From Pontibacter mucosus (lineage in GTDB: Bacteria; Bacteroidota; Bacteroidia; Cytophagales; Hymenobacteraceae), in contig NZ_QBKI01000009.1 of NCBI RefSeq assembly GCF_003054055.1, positions 1-64,000 on the forward strand: a stretch of 64,000 nucleotides of DNA. Direction: 5' to 3'. This document shows, piece after piece, positions 55,824 through 64,000 of the stretch; within the stretch, counting starts at the first letter, position 1, and every line of letters begins with the position of its first letter. The notes under the pieces are model-generated. The model saw only the letters and a list, made by a program, of their open reading frames with translations. It ran no database searches and was not told the origin of the DNA. The translations under genes and the position numbers were made by a program.

Positions 55824-56915
55824 TTACGCTGCGGCCGCTTTCTTCTCCTTTTCCTTCGCCACGCGCTGTAGCATCTTCAGCACCAGTTCCTCCGTACCGG
55901 ATAAATACTTCGACTTGGGTTTGGTAGCGTCATGGCGCTTGAGGTAGTTAATCAGCCGGTCCTCCCGGAACAGGTTCACCACCTCCGGATGAATGTAGTA
56001 CTTGCTGCACACGGTGGGGGTATTGCCTAATCCCTTCGCCACATCCCTGATGGCCTCTTTGATAGCTTTCTCCTTTTCCAACTCCGGCTGCTCGTCCAGT
56101 ACGTTCTCCAGGCACTCCACCATACGCACGGTGCCGCCCCAGGTGCGGAAGTCTTTGGCAGAGAAATCGTGCTCCGTTGCCTCACGCAGGTACTCATTCA
56201 CATCCCCCGACTCCAGCGTCTGCCGCTCGCCGTTCTCGTCGTAGTACTGAAACAAGTCGTAGCCCGGGATGTCTCTGCACTGTTTCACCAGTCGGGCCAG
56301 TCGCCGGTCTTTCAGATCTACCTCCTGTGCCACCCCCTTCTTCCCTACAAAGGAAAACCGGATGCTGCTGCCCTCCACTTTCACATGCTTGTCGCGCAGG
56401 GTAGTAAGACCGTAAGAATTATTTGATTTGGCGTAACTGCGGTTGCCGACCCGTATCAGCGCGTTGTCCATGATGGTGAGCACCAGGGCTGTTACTTTGC
56501 GCCTGTCCAGGTGCCGCGAGTTGATATCCTCCTGCAGGCGCTGGCGCAGTTTCGGCAATGCATGCCCAAACTCGATCATGCGTCCGAACTTGGTGAGACT
56601 ACGTGCCTGCTGCCACTGCGGATGGTAGATGTACTGCTTACGGCCCTTGGTGTCACGTCCAGTGGCCTGCAGGTGCCCCTTCGGTTGTTTGCAGATCCAT
56701 ACTTCGGTCCAGGCCGGTGGAATTACCAGCGCCTGCAGCCTTGCCAGCACCTTCTCATCCGTCACTTTCTCCCCGTTTTCATCCAGGAAGTAAAAACCCT
56801 TTCCGGCCTTTTTGCGGGTGAAGCCCGGCTTCTCATCAGAGGTATAGCGCAAACCAGCCCAAGCCGCCGATTTACCCGGGTCGGCATATAATTCGTGAAT
56901 TTCCTTCTTCGTCAT
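55824..56915 (-). CDS. DNA topoisomerase IB
   Basis: 363 aa, bacterial (poxvirus-like) type IB enzyme, relaxing supercoils by a 3'-phosphotyrosyl intermediate. The nucleophilic Tyr lies in 'VCSKYYIHPEVV'; Arg and Lys of the pocket are in 'NALIRVGNRSYAKSNNSYGL' and 'DFRTWGGTV'. The N-terminal domain 'GKGFYFLDENGEKV' is standard. The C-terminus ends in a basic Lys/Ala tail. Confidence 0.93.
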   Translation of the reverse strand: MTKKEIHELYADPGKSAAWAGLRYTSDEKPGFTRKKAGKGFYFLDENGEKVTDEKVLARLQALVIPPAWTEVWICKQPKGHLQATGRDTKGRKQYIYHPQWQQARSLTKFGRMIEFGHALPKLRQRLQEDINSRHLDRRKVTALVLTIMDNALIRVGNRSYAKSNNSYGLTTLRDKHVKVEGSSIRFSFVGKKGVAQEVDLKDRRLARLVKQCRDIPGYDLFQYYDENGERQTLESGDVNEYLREATEHDFSAKDFRTWGGTVRMVECLENVLDEQPELEKEKAIKEAIRDVAKGLGNTPTVCSKYYIHPEVVNLFREDRLINYLKRHDATKPKSKYLSGTEELVLKMLQRVAKEKEKKAAAA

Positions 56916-57034
56916 CGTCAGAGGCCTCTAAACTTCCCGCCTCAGGCATTCATACTTTAGTTAGGGGCAAAAGTTGTGTGAGGGATTTAATAAGGATAAC
57001 TCGCGGAGTTTAGAGGTACTGTGAGCGTCTGGCT

Positions 57035-57680
57035 GCGGTGCCGGGTCCAACCACCCCTAGCCCCTCCTTGTCTAAGGCGGGGAGTTTGATATTACTCTAG
57101 CTGAAGTATGTGTCCCATAGCCTCAGTTCTTGGGTGGACAGGTCGCGACCTGTCCCTACAAGGTATAAACCCACCCCAGCCCCTCCGAGGAGGGGAATTT
57201 CTACATGCAATTATCATCCCCCTGCCCCCTTCAAAGGGGGTCTTCGGCTGAAGCTCCGTCAGCAGCAGCTATCGATCTTATCCCAGCCTTTGGGTGGGGG
57301 TAGGGGCCCTCGTATAAAGAGCGCCTTCTAGATTTCCGGTGCCGCTGTAGCGGCATTGCGACCGAAGGGTAGCAAAGGAAATGTACACCGCGCGATGCCC
57401 TTATCGAGGGCCCCTACCCCCAAGGCGAGGCCTCCCGGCCTAGGAGGGCAGAAAGTATGAAGTGCAACTGTAGGTATGTAAGTCTGGAGGAGGAACGGCA
57501 GCTAGTAAGGATAGCTTGCGTCAGGTTGCTGTAAGCAGAGGCTAAGGCACAAGCGGACGCTTGCGCCAGAGAAGTATGAAGTATAGCCAATGTATAAGAA
57601 TAGCATTTTCGGATTCAGAGGCCCGCAGCAGAAAGGTTTCGGACTAAGGCTATCCGGAACAATGCGAAAGTATAAACTAA
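57035..57680 (+). repeat. Intergenic mosaic repeat, copy E
   Basis: Starts CCGGGTCCAACC; degenerate CTCCTT.TCTAAGGCGGGG; GGACAGGTCG/CGACCTGTCC (57136-57155); CCCCTCCGAGGAGGGG; core (57260-57545). Core hairpin TGCCGC-TGTA-GCGGCA (57340-57355). The last stem is CCTCC/GGAGG in a changed register. It uniquely carries a 17-nt inverted copy (57296-57312) of the segment at 57405-57421, which can pair with it. Ends with AAGTATA motifs. No gene supported in 56916-57754. Confidence 0.8.
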
Positions 57681-57754
57681 CGAACCCCCGATAACTTTTA
57701 TACTTTCCCAATCTCCCGTATCTTTACACCCGACACCTATACCTGGAGCGCACC

Positions 57755-58159
57755 ATGCACAAGAACATATCGTACCTGTACGCCTTCTTTGGATTCTTCT
57801 TACTGGGCTGCGGCGTGGTGGCTGTGGACCTGGCCGGTGAACAGGCAAACACGGCCCTGATAACCGGAGTGGCGGGTGGCCTGATCGGGCTGACTGCCGG
57901 CCACTTCCTGAACAGGGGCAAGCGCTGGGGTTTTATGCTGGGTACCGCCGAGGCCGGCTTGCTGACACTGCTGCTGGGCTGGCGCGCCGCCACGTACTTT
58001 ACCCGGTTGCTGGGGATGGTGCAGGAGTCACAGGGATCTGATTCAACCGAAACAGCCGGTATGGCTTTCCTCTTAACAACGGCCATGCTCGTGATCTCCC
58101 TGCTTACCCTCACCGTTTCCATCATGTTCTCCAAGCAGGTGTTAAGCGAGACAAAATAG
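57755..58159 (+). CDS. Small membrane protein, unknown
   Basis: 134 aa with four hydrophobic segments ('LYAFFGFFLLGCGVVAVDL', 'NTALITGVAGGLIGLTAG', 'LGTAEAGLLTLLLGW', 'AFLLTTAMLVISLLTLTV'). The arrangement is like TMEM14-type four-helix proteins, a weak resemblance only. A TATCTTTA box at 57719-57726 is a candidate -7 element. Function unknown. Confidence 0.7.
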   Translation: MHKNISYLYAFFGFFLLGCGVVAVDLAGEQANTALITGVAGGLIGLTAGHFLNRGKRWGFMLGTAEAGLLTLLLGWRAATYFTRLLGMVQESQGSDSTETAGMAFLLTTAMLVISLLTLTVSIMFSKQVLSETK

Positions 58160-58238
58160 CCATTCGTATATAATATTTTCAGAATTCATCTGCTGTTCGC
58201 TATATTGTTTACTATACCAAACTCAAACACTATAGCAC

Positions 58239-61088
58239 ATGATGAACAAGACCGTGCTGAGCATTCTGCTTACCACCAGTGTGGTGGGCATAGCGGAGGC
58301 TCAAACAAAGCTCGTTGAGAAAGTAACCCGTAAGGGCGATGAGCTGGCAATTCCATACTCTAAGTATAAACTTCCCAACGGCCTGACGCTAATTGTCCAC
58401 GAGGACCATTCCGACCCGGTAGTGCACGTGGATGTGACCTATCACGTGGGTTCAGCCCGTGAAGAGATCGGCAAATCGGGCTTCGCGCATTTTTTTGAGC
58501 ACATGATGTTCCAGGGCTCCGACAACGTGGCCGACGAGGAACACTTCAAGATAGTTTCTGAATCAGGAGGTACGCTGAACGGCACGACCAACCGCGACCG
58601 CACCAATTATTTCCAGACGCTGCCAAACAACCAACTGGAGACGGCCCTGTGGCTGGAGGCAGACCGCATGGGCTTCCTGCTGGATGCCGTAACACAGGAG
58701 AAATTTGAGGTGCAGCGCGAAACCGTGAAAAACGAGCGCGGCCAGCGCGTGGACAACCAGCCCTACGGCCTTTCCGGCGAAATGGTGGGCAAGACGCTCT
58801 ACCCTTACGGTCACCCCTACTCCTGGTCTGTTATCGGCTACATCGATGACCTGAACCGCGTGAACGTAAACGACCTGAAGAACTTCTTCCTGCGCTGGTA
58901 CGGTCCGAATAACGCTACCCTTACCGTGGGCGGCGACGTGAAACCGGAGGAGGTAGTGAAACTGGTGGAGAAATACTTCGGCTCTATTCCGGCAGGGCCT
59001 GCCGTGGAAGACATGAAACCGCAGGTAGCCAAGCTGGACAAAGACCGCTACGTGAGCTACGAGGACAACATCCGCTTCCCGATGCTGCGCATGACGTTCC
59101 CTGCACCGGAGTCTGGCCACAAAGATGAGCCGGCGCTGGACGTGCTGGCCGAGATATTGGGGCAGGGCAAGTCTTCGATCCTTTACAAGAATTTTGTAAA
59201 AGAGCAGAAAGCCATTCAGGCTTCGGCATTCAACTCCAGTTCGGAGCTGGCCGGTGAGTTTACCTTTACCGTAATGGCTTACCCGAACACTTCCCTGGAG
59301 CAGACCGAGCAGCTGCTGCGTGCTTCCATCGCAGAATTTGAAAAGCGCGGCGTAACCGACGAGGACCTGCAGCGCTTCAAGGCCCAGGCCGAGTCGGGCC
59401 TGGTGAACCGCATGGCCAGCGTGAGCGGCAAAGTATCGCAGCTGGCTTACTACGAAACCTTCCGCAACAACCCGAATTACCTGCAGGAGGAGATCAAGCG
59501 CATCCAATCCATCACCAAGGAGGATGTGCAGCGCGTGTACAACCAGTACATCAAAGGCAAGCCGTCCGTTATCCTGAGCGTAGTGCCGAAAGGCAAGGCC
59601 GAGCTGATAGCCAAAGCCGATAACTACACCGTAACCCAGGACGGCTATACCCAAGGACCAGACGAGTACAGCGGCCTGAAGTATACCAAAGCGGTTGACA
59701 CCTTCGACCGCAGCAAGCGCCCGGGCTCCGGAGAGAACCCGGTGGTGGCGGTGCCGGAATATTACACGGGCAAGTTTAAGAACGGCCTGAAGATGATCGG
59801 TACCTACACCAACGAAATTCCGACCGTTACACTGCAGCTTTCCCTGAAAGGCGGTCACCGCCTGTCCGCCAACGATCCGTCCAAAGCCGGTTTGGCCTCT
59901 CTGACGGCAGAAATGCTGAACGAGGATACCCAGAACTATACTTCCGAAGAGTTCAGCAACGAGCTCGATAAGCTGGGTAGCTCTATCCGCATCAGCGCGG
60001 GCAGCAACGAAACCTACGTAACGGTGCAGGCGCTGAAGAAGAACCTGGATAAAACGCTGGTGCTACTGGAGGAGCGCCTGTTCAGGCCTAAGTTTGCGCC
60101 CGATGATTTTGAGCGCCTGAAAAAGCAGCGCTTAGAAGGTATCGCCAACCAGGCCACCCAGCCAACAGCCATTGCCAACAACGTGTACGGCAAGCTCCTG
60201 TATGGCGAGGGCAATGTGATGGCCATCCCTACATCCGGCACGGTGGAAACCGTTTCTAACATCACGCTGGAGGATGTTAAGAAGTTCTACAATGACTACT
60301 ACTCTCCTTCTGTAGCGCAGCTGGTAGTAGTGGGTGATATCACAGAAAAGGAACTGACCGGCAAGCTGAACTTCCTGAAAAAGTGGAAGAAGAAGAACGT
60401 GCAGATCCCTGCCGACGTGAAAGCACCGGCTATCGAGAAGACGCGCATTTACCTGGTTGACAAGCCGGACGCGGCACAGTCTGAGATCCGCATCGGGTAC
60501 ATGGCGCTGCCATTCGATGCCACCGGCGACTACTACAAGCTGGGCCTGATGAACTACAACCTGGGCGGAGCCTTCAACAGCCGCATCAACCTGAACCTGC
60601 GCGAGGACAAAGGCTATACGTACGGTGCCCGTTCCGGCTTCAGCGGCAGCAAGTATGCGGGTCCTTTTACAGCTTCTGCGGGCGTGCGCGCCGATGCCAC
60701 GGCCGAGTCGGTAACCGAATTCATGAAAGAGATCACCGGTTTCCACAAGAACGGCATCACGGCTGAGGAACTGCAATTCATGAAAAACTCCATCGGACAG
60801 GCGGACGCGCGCCAGTACGAAACGCCGTTCCAGAAGGCCGGCTTCCTGGGCCGTATCCTGGAGTATGACCTGAACAAGGACTACGTGAAGAAGCAGACCG
60901 ACATCCTGAACAGCATCACCAAGCAGGAAATTGACGCGCTGGCGGCCACGCACCTGCCCGTGAACAACATGCACATCGTGGTGGTGGGCGACAAGAAGTC
61001 GGTGCTTCCGAAACTGCAGGCCCTGAACTACGAAATCGTGGAACTGGACACAGACGGCAACCCGATTGCCAGCTCGTCCGTAAAATAA
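58239..61088 (+). CDS. M16 family zinc protease, two-domain
   Basis: 949 aa. Signal peptide (about 1-22), then the zinc motif His84-Phe-Phe-Glu87-His88 in 'HFFEHMMF', with the third ligand Glu in the 'ETVKNERGQ' helix about 75 residues later. A second M16-like half follows (from about residue 510) without HxxEH, as in pitrilysin/insulinase-type clamshell enzymes. Predicted periplasmic peptidase; peptide substrate unknown. A hairpin terminator follows. Confidence 0.93.
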   Translation: MMNKTVLSILLTTSVVGIAEAQTKLVEKVTRKGDELAIPYSKYKLPNGLTLIVHEDHSDPVVHVDVTYHVGSAREEIGKSGFAHFFEHMMFQGSDNVADEEHFKIVSESGGTLNGTTNRDRTNYFQTLPNNQLETALWLEADRMGFLLDAVTQEKFEVQRETVKNERGQRVDNQPYGLSGEMVGKTLYPYGHPYSWSVIGYIDDLNRVNVNDLKNFFLRWYGPNNATLTVGGDVKPEEVVKLVEKYFGSIPAGPAVEDMKPQVAKLDKDRYVSYEDNIRFPMLRMTFPAPESGHKDEPALDVLAEILGQGKSSILYKNFVKEQKAIQASAFNSSSELAGEFTFTVMAYPNTSLEQTEQLLRASIAEFEKRGVTDEDLQRFKAQAESGLVNRMASVSGKVSQLAYYETFRNNPNYLQEEIKRIQSITKEDVQRVYNQYIKGKPSVILSVVPKGKAELIAKADNYTVTQDGYTQGPDEYSGLKYTKAVDTFDRSKRPGSGENPVVAVPEYYTGKFKNGLKMIGTYTNEIPTVTLQLSLKGGHRLSANDPSKAGLASLTAEMLNEDTQNYTSEEFSNELDKLGSSIRISAGSNETYVTVQALKKNLDKTLVLLEERLFRPKFAPDDFERLKKQRLEGIANQATQPTAIANNVYGKLLYGEGNVMAIPTSGTVETVSNITLEDVKKFYNDYYSPSVAQLVVVGDITEKELTGKLNFLKKWKKKNVQIPADVKAPAIEKTRIYLVDKPDAAQSEIRIGYMALPFDATGDYYKLGLMNYNLGGAFNSRINLNLREDKGYTYGARSGFSGSKYAGPFTASAGVRADATAESVTEFMKEITGFHKNGITAEELQFMKNSIGQADARQYETPFQKAGFLGRILEYDLNKDYVKKQTDILNSITKQEIDALAATHLPVNNMHIVVVGDKKSVLPKLQALNYEIVELDTDGNPIASSSVK

Positions 61089-61109
61089 ACCACATACTAC
61101 ACTAAAGAG

Positions 61110-61138
61110 AGCCCCTGCTAAAAACAGGGGCTTTTTTT
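61110..61138 (+). terminator. Terminator after the M16 protease gene
   Basis: AGCCCCTG / CAGGGGCT hairpin followed by TTTTTTT. Confidence 0.88.
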
Positions 61139-61215
61139 GCCCCATCCTATACTCCTGATGTAATACCTAATCCGCCCAAGTATAAAATACCTGCCCTCCA
61201 CAAGCTTTTTGGCCA

Positions 61216-61223
61216 TATATTTG
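61216..61223 (+). promoter_or_regulatory. Candidate -7 box for the M48 protease
   Basis: TATATTTG, exact TAnnTTTG match, 70 bp before ATG 61293. Confidence 0.5.
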
Positions 61224-61292
61224 CCACCGTTTATACTTGGTTGCCCGTGCAGGGCGTTGCACCAGGTAATTACAGTACACTTAAAAGCATAC

Positions 61293-62126
61293 ATGAAGAA
61301 GTTACTTTACGCATCGTTTACATGCCTGGCGCTCGCCGGCATGCTCACCCTCAGCAGCTGCGAAAGCAACGATGGGGTTATCTTTTCGATTGAGAACGAC
61401 ATCAGCCTGGGGCAGCAAGTGGCCCACGAGGTAGACTCTACGTACCGCGCGCAAGGCAAGCTGCTGGAGCGCAACAGCTCCAACGCCAACACGCAGAAAG
61501 CTTACCAGCACCTCGACCGCATCGTGAACCGCATCCTCACCTCAGGCGAGGTAAAGTATAAAGAGCAGTTCCCCTGGACGGTGAAGATTATCAAGGATGA
61601 CGCCACACTCAATGCCTTTGCTGCCCCCGGCGGACAGATCTACGTTTTCACGGGGCTTATCAAATACCTGAATGATGAAGACCACCTGGCCGGTGTGCTG
61701 GCCCACGAGATTGCCCACGCCGACAAGCGCCACAGCGTGAAGCAGCTGCAGCGCCAGTACGGCATTTCGCTGTTGCTGTCGGTGGCGCTGGGCAACAACG
61801 CCAGCACGCTGAAGCAGATTGCGGCGCAGCTGAGTGGCTCCCTGGCGGGCCTCAAGTTTAGCCGTGATGCCGAGAACGAGGCGGACGTTACCTCGGTGGC
61901 TTACCTGGGCGGCTCCCGGCACTACGCCTGCGACGGCGCGGCCGGCTTCTTTATCAAGATGGAGCAGGAGTCGCAGCAGGGCGGCACGCCGGAGTTCCTG
62001 AGCACGCACCCGAGCCCGGACAACCGTATCGAGAATATCCAGAAAACAGCCCGGGATAAAGGTTGCAGCACTTCCTCTGCCCCCGACAGCGACCTGGCCG
62101 GTCTGAAAAGCGCCCTTGGCCTTTAA
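61293..62126 (+). CDS. M48 family lipoprotein metalloprotease
   Basis: 277 aa from ATG 61293; an in-frame TTG at 61209 lies upstream of the candidate promoter box. Lipobox 'TLSSC' (Cys23). Zinc motif His138-Glu139-Ile-Ala-His142 in 'LAHEIAHADKRH', third ligand Glu in 'RDAENEADVTSVAYL'. Resembles BepA/YcaL-type envelope proteases that check outer-membrane proteins. Envelope role is inference from family and lipid anchor. Confidence 0.92.
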   Translation: MKKLLYASFTCLALAGMLTLSSCESNDGVIFSIENDISLGQQVAHEVDSTYRAQGKLLERNSSNANTQKAYQHLDRIVNRILTSGEVKYKEQFPWTVKIIKDDATLNAFAAPGGQIYVFTGLIKYLNDEDHLAGVLAHEIAHADKRHSVKQLQRQYGISLLLSVALGNNASTLKQIAAQLSGSLAGLKFSRDAENEADVTSVAYLGGSRHYACDGAAGFFIKMEQESQQGGTPEFLSTHPSPDNRIENIQKTARDKGCSTSSAPDSDLAGLKSALGL

Positions 62127-62149
62127 GCCGGAAACCTATAACCTACCAG

Positions 62150-62176
62150 AAGCCTGCCCTTTCGGCGGGCTTTTGT
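62150..62176 (+). terminator. Terminator after the M48 protease gene
   Basis: AAGCCTGCC / GGCGGGCTT hairpin followed by TTTGTGTTT. Confidence 0.75.
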
Positions 62177-62256
62177 GTTTCAGCAGGTCTGATGTAGCCC
62201 CATCACCTGCAACTACGTTATAGCAGAAAAAGTATAAACCCGACCAGCGCTATACT

Positions 62257-63402
62257 ATGAAAAAGATAAAGAAACGCATCACGGAAACGATACTGAAGGG
62301 AGAGGAGAAACTGGACCTGCTTACCTTTCAGCTAAAGAACAAGCTTAAACTGAACCGGCCCCTGCAGATTGTTACCTACCGCAGCTACGGCACGCCCGAT
62401 CGACTTTACGTGAAGGGCCGCGTGCTGGTGGACAAGGGCATCCGGCAATCAGAGGAAACCGATACCACCTGGGAAAACCTGCTGAACATGTACCGGCGTT
62501 TTGAGAGCGATGAGATACCCAATGCGCGGGTGCAACTGTGCCTGCAGAACCAGCTGCACGAGATAACCACCGATGTGGAAGGCTACTTTGTGCTGAACCT
62601 GAAACCCGAGACACCGCTGCACCTGCAGGACATCTGGCACCCGATAGACGTGGAGTTGATTGAAGCGCCGGTGCATAGATTCGAACCTGGCATCACTGAG
62701 ACGGCTTATGTGCTGGTGCCGCCGCCGGATGCAGAGTATGGCATCATCTCCGACATAGACGACACGATTGTGCGCACCGGCGCCACCAGCCTGCTGCAGA
62801 CCGGCCGCAGCGTGCTCCTGAACAACGCCCACTCCCGCATCCCTTTCCACGGGGTGTCGCAGTTCTATAAAACACTGCAGTTGGGCCGTAACGGCAAGCG
62901 CAACAACCCTTTCTTCTACGTGAGCAGCAGCCCCTGGAACAACTACGATCTGCTCTACCACTTCCTGGAGCTGAACGAGATACCGCAGGGCCCGCTCCTG
63001 CTCCGCGACTTCGGGATAGATGAAACCAAGCTGGGGCACTCCGACCACATGAGCCACAAGTATAAGGAGATAGAGAACATCCTGATCACCTACCCGCACC
63101 TGGATTTTATACTTATCGGCGACAGCGGGCAGCAGGACGCGCCTATTTACCACGAGGTGGTGAAGAACCACCCGGGCCGCATCATGGCCATCTATATCCG
63201 CGACGTGAACATTGCCAAGCGCACCCAGGCCGTAACCAAAATTGCCGACGAGTTGAAGGCCGGAGGTGAGGTGGAAATGGTGCTGGTAAAAGACACCGCT
63301 GCCGCTGCCGCACACGCCGCAGAAAAAGGTTATATATTGACCGAGGAGGTACAGGAGGTAGAGAAAGAGGCAGAACTGGACGAGGAAAACGATCCGGAAT
63401 AG
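62257..63402 (+). CDS. App1-like phosphatidate phosphatase domain protein (DUF2183)
   Basis: 381 aa. HAD-type catalytic motif Asp166-Ile-Asp168-Asp169-Thr170 in 'GIISDIDDTIVRTG', followed by 'FYVSSSPWNNYDLL' (Ser/Thr motif) and 'HKYKEIENIL ... FILIGDSGQQDA' (Lys and second acidic motif). The N-terminal ~150 residues form a beta domain. Yeast App1 hydrolyses phosphatidate; the bacterial substrate is not known. The C-terminal 'EEVQEVEKEAELDEEND' tail is acidic. The ATG follows an AAAGTATAAA motif. Confidence 0.88.
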   Translation: MKKIKKRITETILKGEEKLDLLTFQLKNKLKLNRPLQIVTYRSYGTPDRLYVKGRVLVDKGIRQSEETDTTWENLLNMYRRFESDEIPNARVQLCLQNQLHEITTDVEGYFVLNLKPETPLHLQDIWHPIDVELIEAPVHRFEPGITETAYVLVPPPDAEYGIISDIDDTIVRTGATSLLQTGRSVLLNNAHSRIPFHGVSQFYKTLQLGRNGKRNNPFFYVSSSPWNNYDLLYHFLELNEIPQGPLLLRDFGIDETKLGHSDHMSHKYKEIENILITYPHLDFILIGDSGQQDAPIYHEVVKNHPGRIMAIYIRDVNIAKRTQAVTKIADELKAGGEVEMVLVKDTAAAAAHAAEKGYILTEEVQEVEKEAELDEENDPE

Positions 63403-63422
63403 GAAGTATAAATTATCTCCAC

Positions 63423-63468
63423 AATAGCGCCCGGCTCCCGGAAAATATACCTGGGGCCGGGCGCTATT
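63423..63468 (+). terminator. Terminator after the App1-like gene
   Basis: AATAGCGCCCGGC / GCCGGGCGCTATT inverted repeat around a loop. Confidence 0.8.
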
Positions 63469-63553
63469 TGTACTTCCGGGAAGTATAAGCCTAACTAAAA
63501 GCATGCCTGCTGCCGTACAAGGCACCATATACTTTACCACATACTATTTGCCT

Positions 63554-64000
63554 ATGCACCCTATCATAACCCAAGAACTCTGGTATAAGAATGCCATCAT
63601 CTACAGCCTCGACCTGGAAACGTTTATGGACTACAACGGCGACGGCGTAGGCGACTTTCAGGGGCTGACCCGCCGCCTGGACTACCTGCATGCCCTGGGC
63701 GTGGATACGCTCTGGCTGGCTCCCTTTCAACCCACCCCCAACCAGGACAACGGCTACGATATCAAGGATTACTACGGAGTGGATCCGCGACACGGCTCCT
63801 CGGGCAACTTTGTGGAGTTCATGCACCAGGCCAACAAGCGCGGCATGAAGGTAATTATCGATTTAGTGGCCAACCATACTTCCATCGAGCACCCCTGGTT
63901 TCAGGATGCGCGCAGCAGCAAGGATGCCAAGCACCGCGATTGGTACGTGTGGTCTGAGGAAAAGCCGGCAGACTGGGACGAGGGCATGGTATTCCCGGGC
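63554..64000 (+). CDS. GH13 alpha-amylase-family enzyme, N-terminal part
   Basis: 149 codons from ATG 63554 to the window edge. (beta/alpha)8-barrel start: 'DLETFMDYNGDGVGDFQGLT', 'GVDTLWLAPFQPTP', 'YDIKDYYGVDPRHGS', and conserved region I 'VIIDLVANHTS' (Asp103 to His108). The pattern is closest to trehalose synthase/maltose glucosyltransferase-type members, but the part visible cannot separate these from alpha-glucosidases. The gene continues beyond the window. Confidence 0.85.
   Translation, partial: MHPIITQELWYKNAIIYSLDLETFMDYNGDGVGDFQGLTRRLDYLHALGVDTLWLAPFQPTPNQDNGYDIKDYYGVDPRHGSSGNFVEFMHQANKRGMKVIIDLVANHTSIEHPWFQDARSSKDAKHRDWYVWSEEKPADWDEGMVFPG

Noticed and set aside
58563..61145. Two long minus-strand frames (431 and 337 codons) opposite the M16 protease gene
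   Set aside because: Antisense shadows of a well-supported gene, no domains, no promoter or terminator.

Overview
The window looks like the chromosome of a Bacteroidota bacterium, most likely a cytophagalean close to Hymenobacteraceae/Pontibacter. This is inference from: type A and type B C-terminal sorting domains of the type IX secretion system, TAnnTTTG-type -7 promoter boxes (clearest at rnpB), lipoproteins with Bacteroidota-style lipoboxes, a LytS/LytTR pair, a DUF2027-Smr protein, and the near absence of strong Shine-Dalgarno sequences. No rRNA, tRNA or CRISPR array was seen. The one clear RNA gene is rnpB.

Layout. 1-1030: insertion-sequence debris (the end of an IS5-like transposase, then an IS982-family element with a one-base frameshift). 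1282-11991: an AT-rich surface-polysaccharide locus: flippase, three GT2 and two GT4 glycosyltransferases, two multi-membrane polymerase/ligase-type proteins, and a WcaJ/WbaP-type initiating phosphotransferase. The base composition of this last gene switches from AT-rich to GC-rich part-way along, which suggests a recombination edge. 12092-14979: hisS-hutH. 15098-20854: two convergent T9SS-secreted proteins. 21258-25811: ybaB, a GT2, a PspC-domain protein, a TPR lipoprotein and pyruvate dehydrogenase E1 beta. 26624-32929: a DUF2279 protein, a DinB-like protein, DUF2027-Smr, rnpB and ligA. 32997-37953: an ABC exporter, divergent from a LytS/LytTR two-component pair, then dapA. 38203-44877: a lipoprotein, a creatininase-family enzyme, a small STAS-like protein, heme A synthase, DinB, a small lipoprotein and mscL. 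45522-51540: a second STAS-like protein, a 1334-residue type IIG-like restriction-modification enzyme and a small lipoprotein. 52940-64000: metallophosphoesterase, threonine aldolase, AlkA-like glycosylase, topoisomerase IB, M16 and M48 proteases, an App1-like phosphatase and the start of a GH13 enzyme.

The most unusual content is non-coding. (a) The heptamer AAGTATA (or TATACTT) is scattered at very high density through genes and spacers on both strands; I count 22 in the 4005-bp restriction gene alone, where about 0.5 would be expected by chance. (b) At least five long intergenic mosaics (25.9, 30.1, 43.3, 51.7 and 57.0 kb, plus two partial ones) share the same ordered set of palindromic modules around a ~240-285-bp core. 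Several core hairpins keep their pairing while their sequence changes, as expected of a folded RNA or single-stranded DNA. (c) A ~40-bp cassette sits inside two different modules, and one mosaic carries the matching empty site. (d) Dispersed repeats have also entered the P12 arm of rnpB and the reading frame of the restriction enzyme. Together these suggest a genome colonised by families of small non-autonomous repeats, plus one motif that behaves like an uptake or recombination signal.
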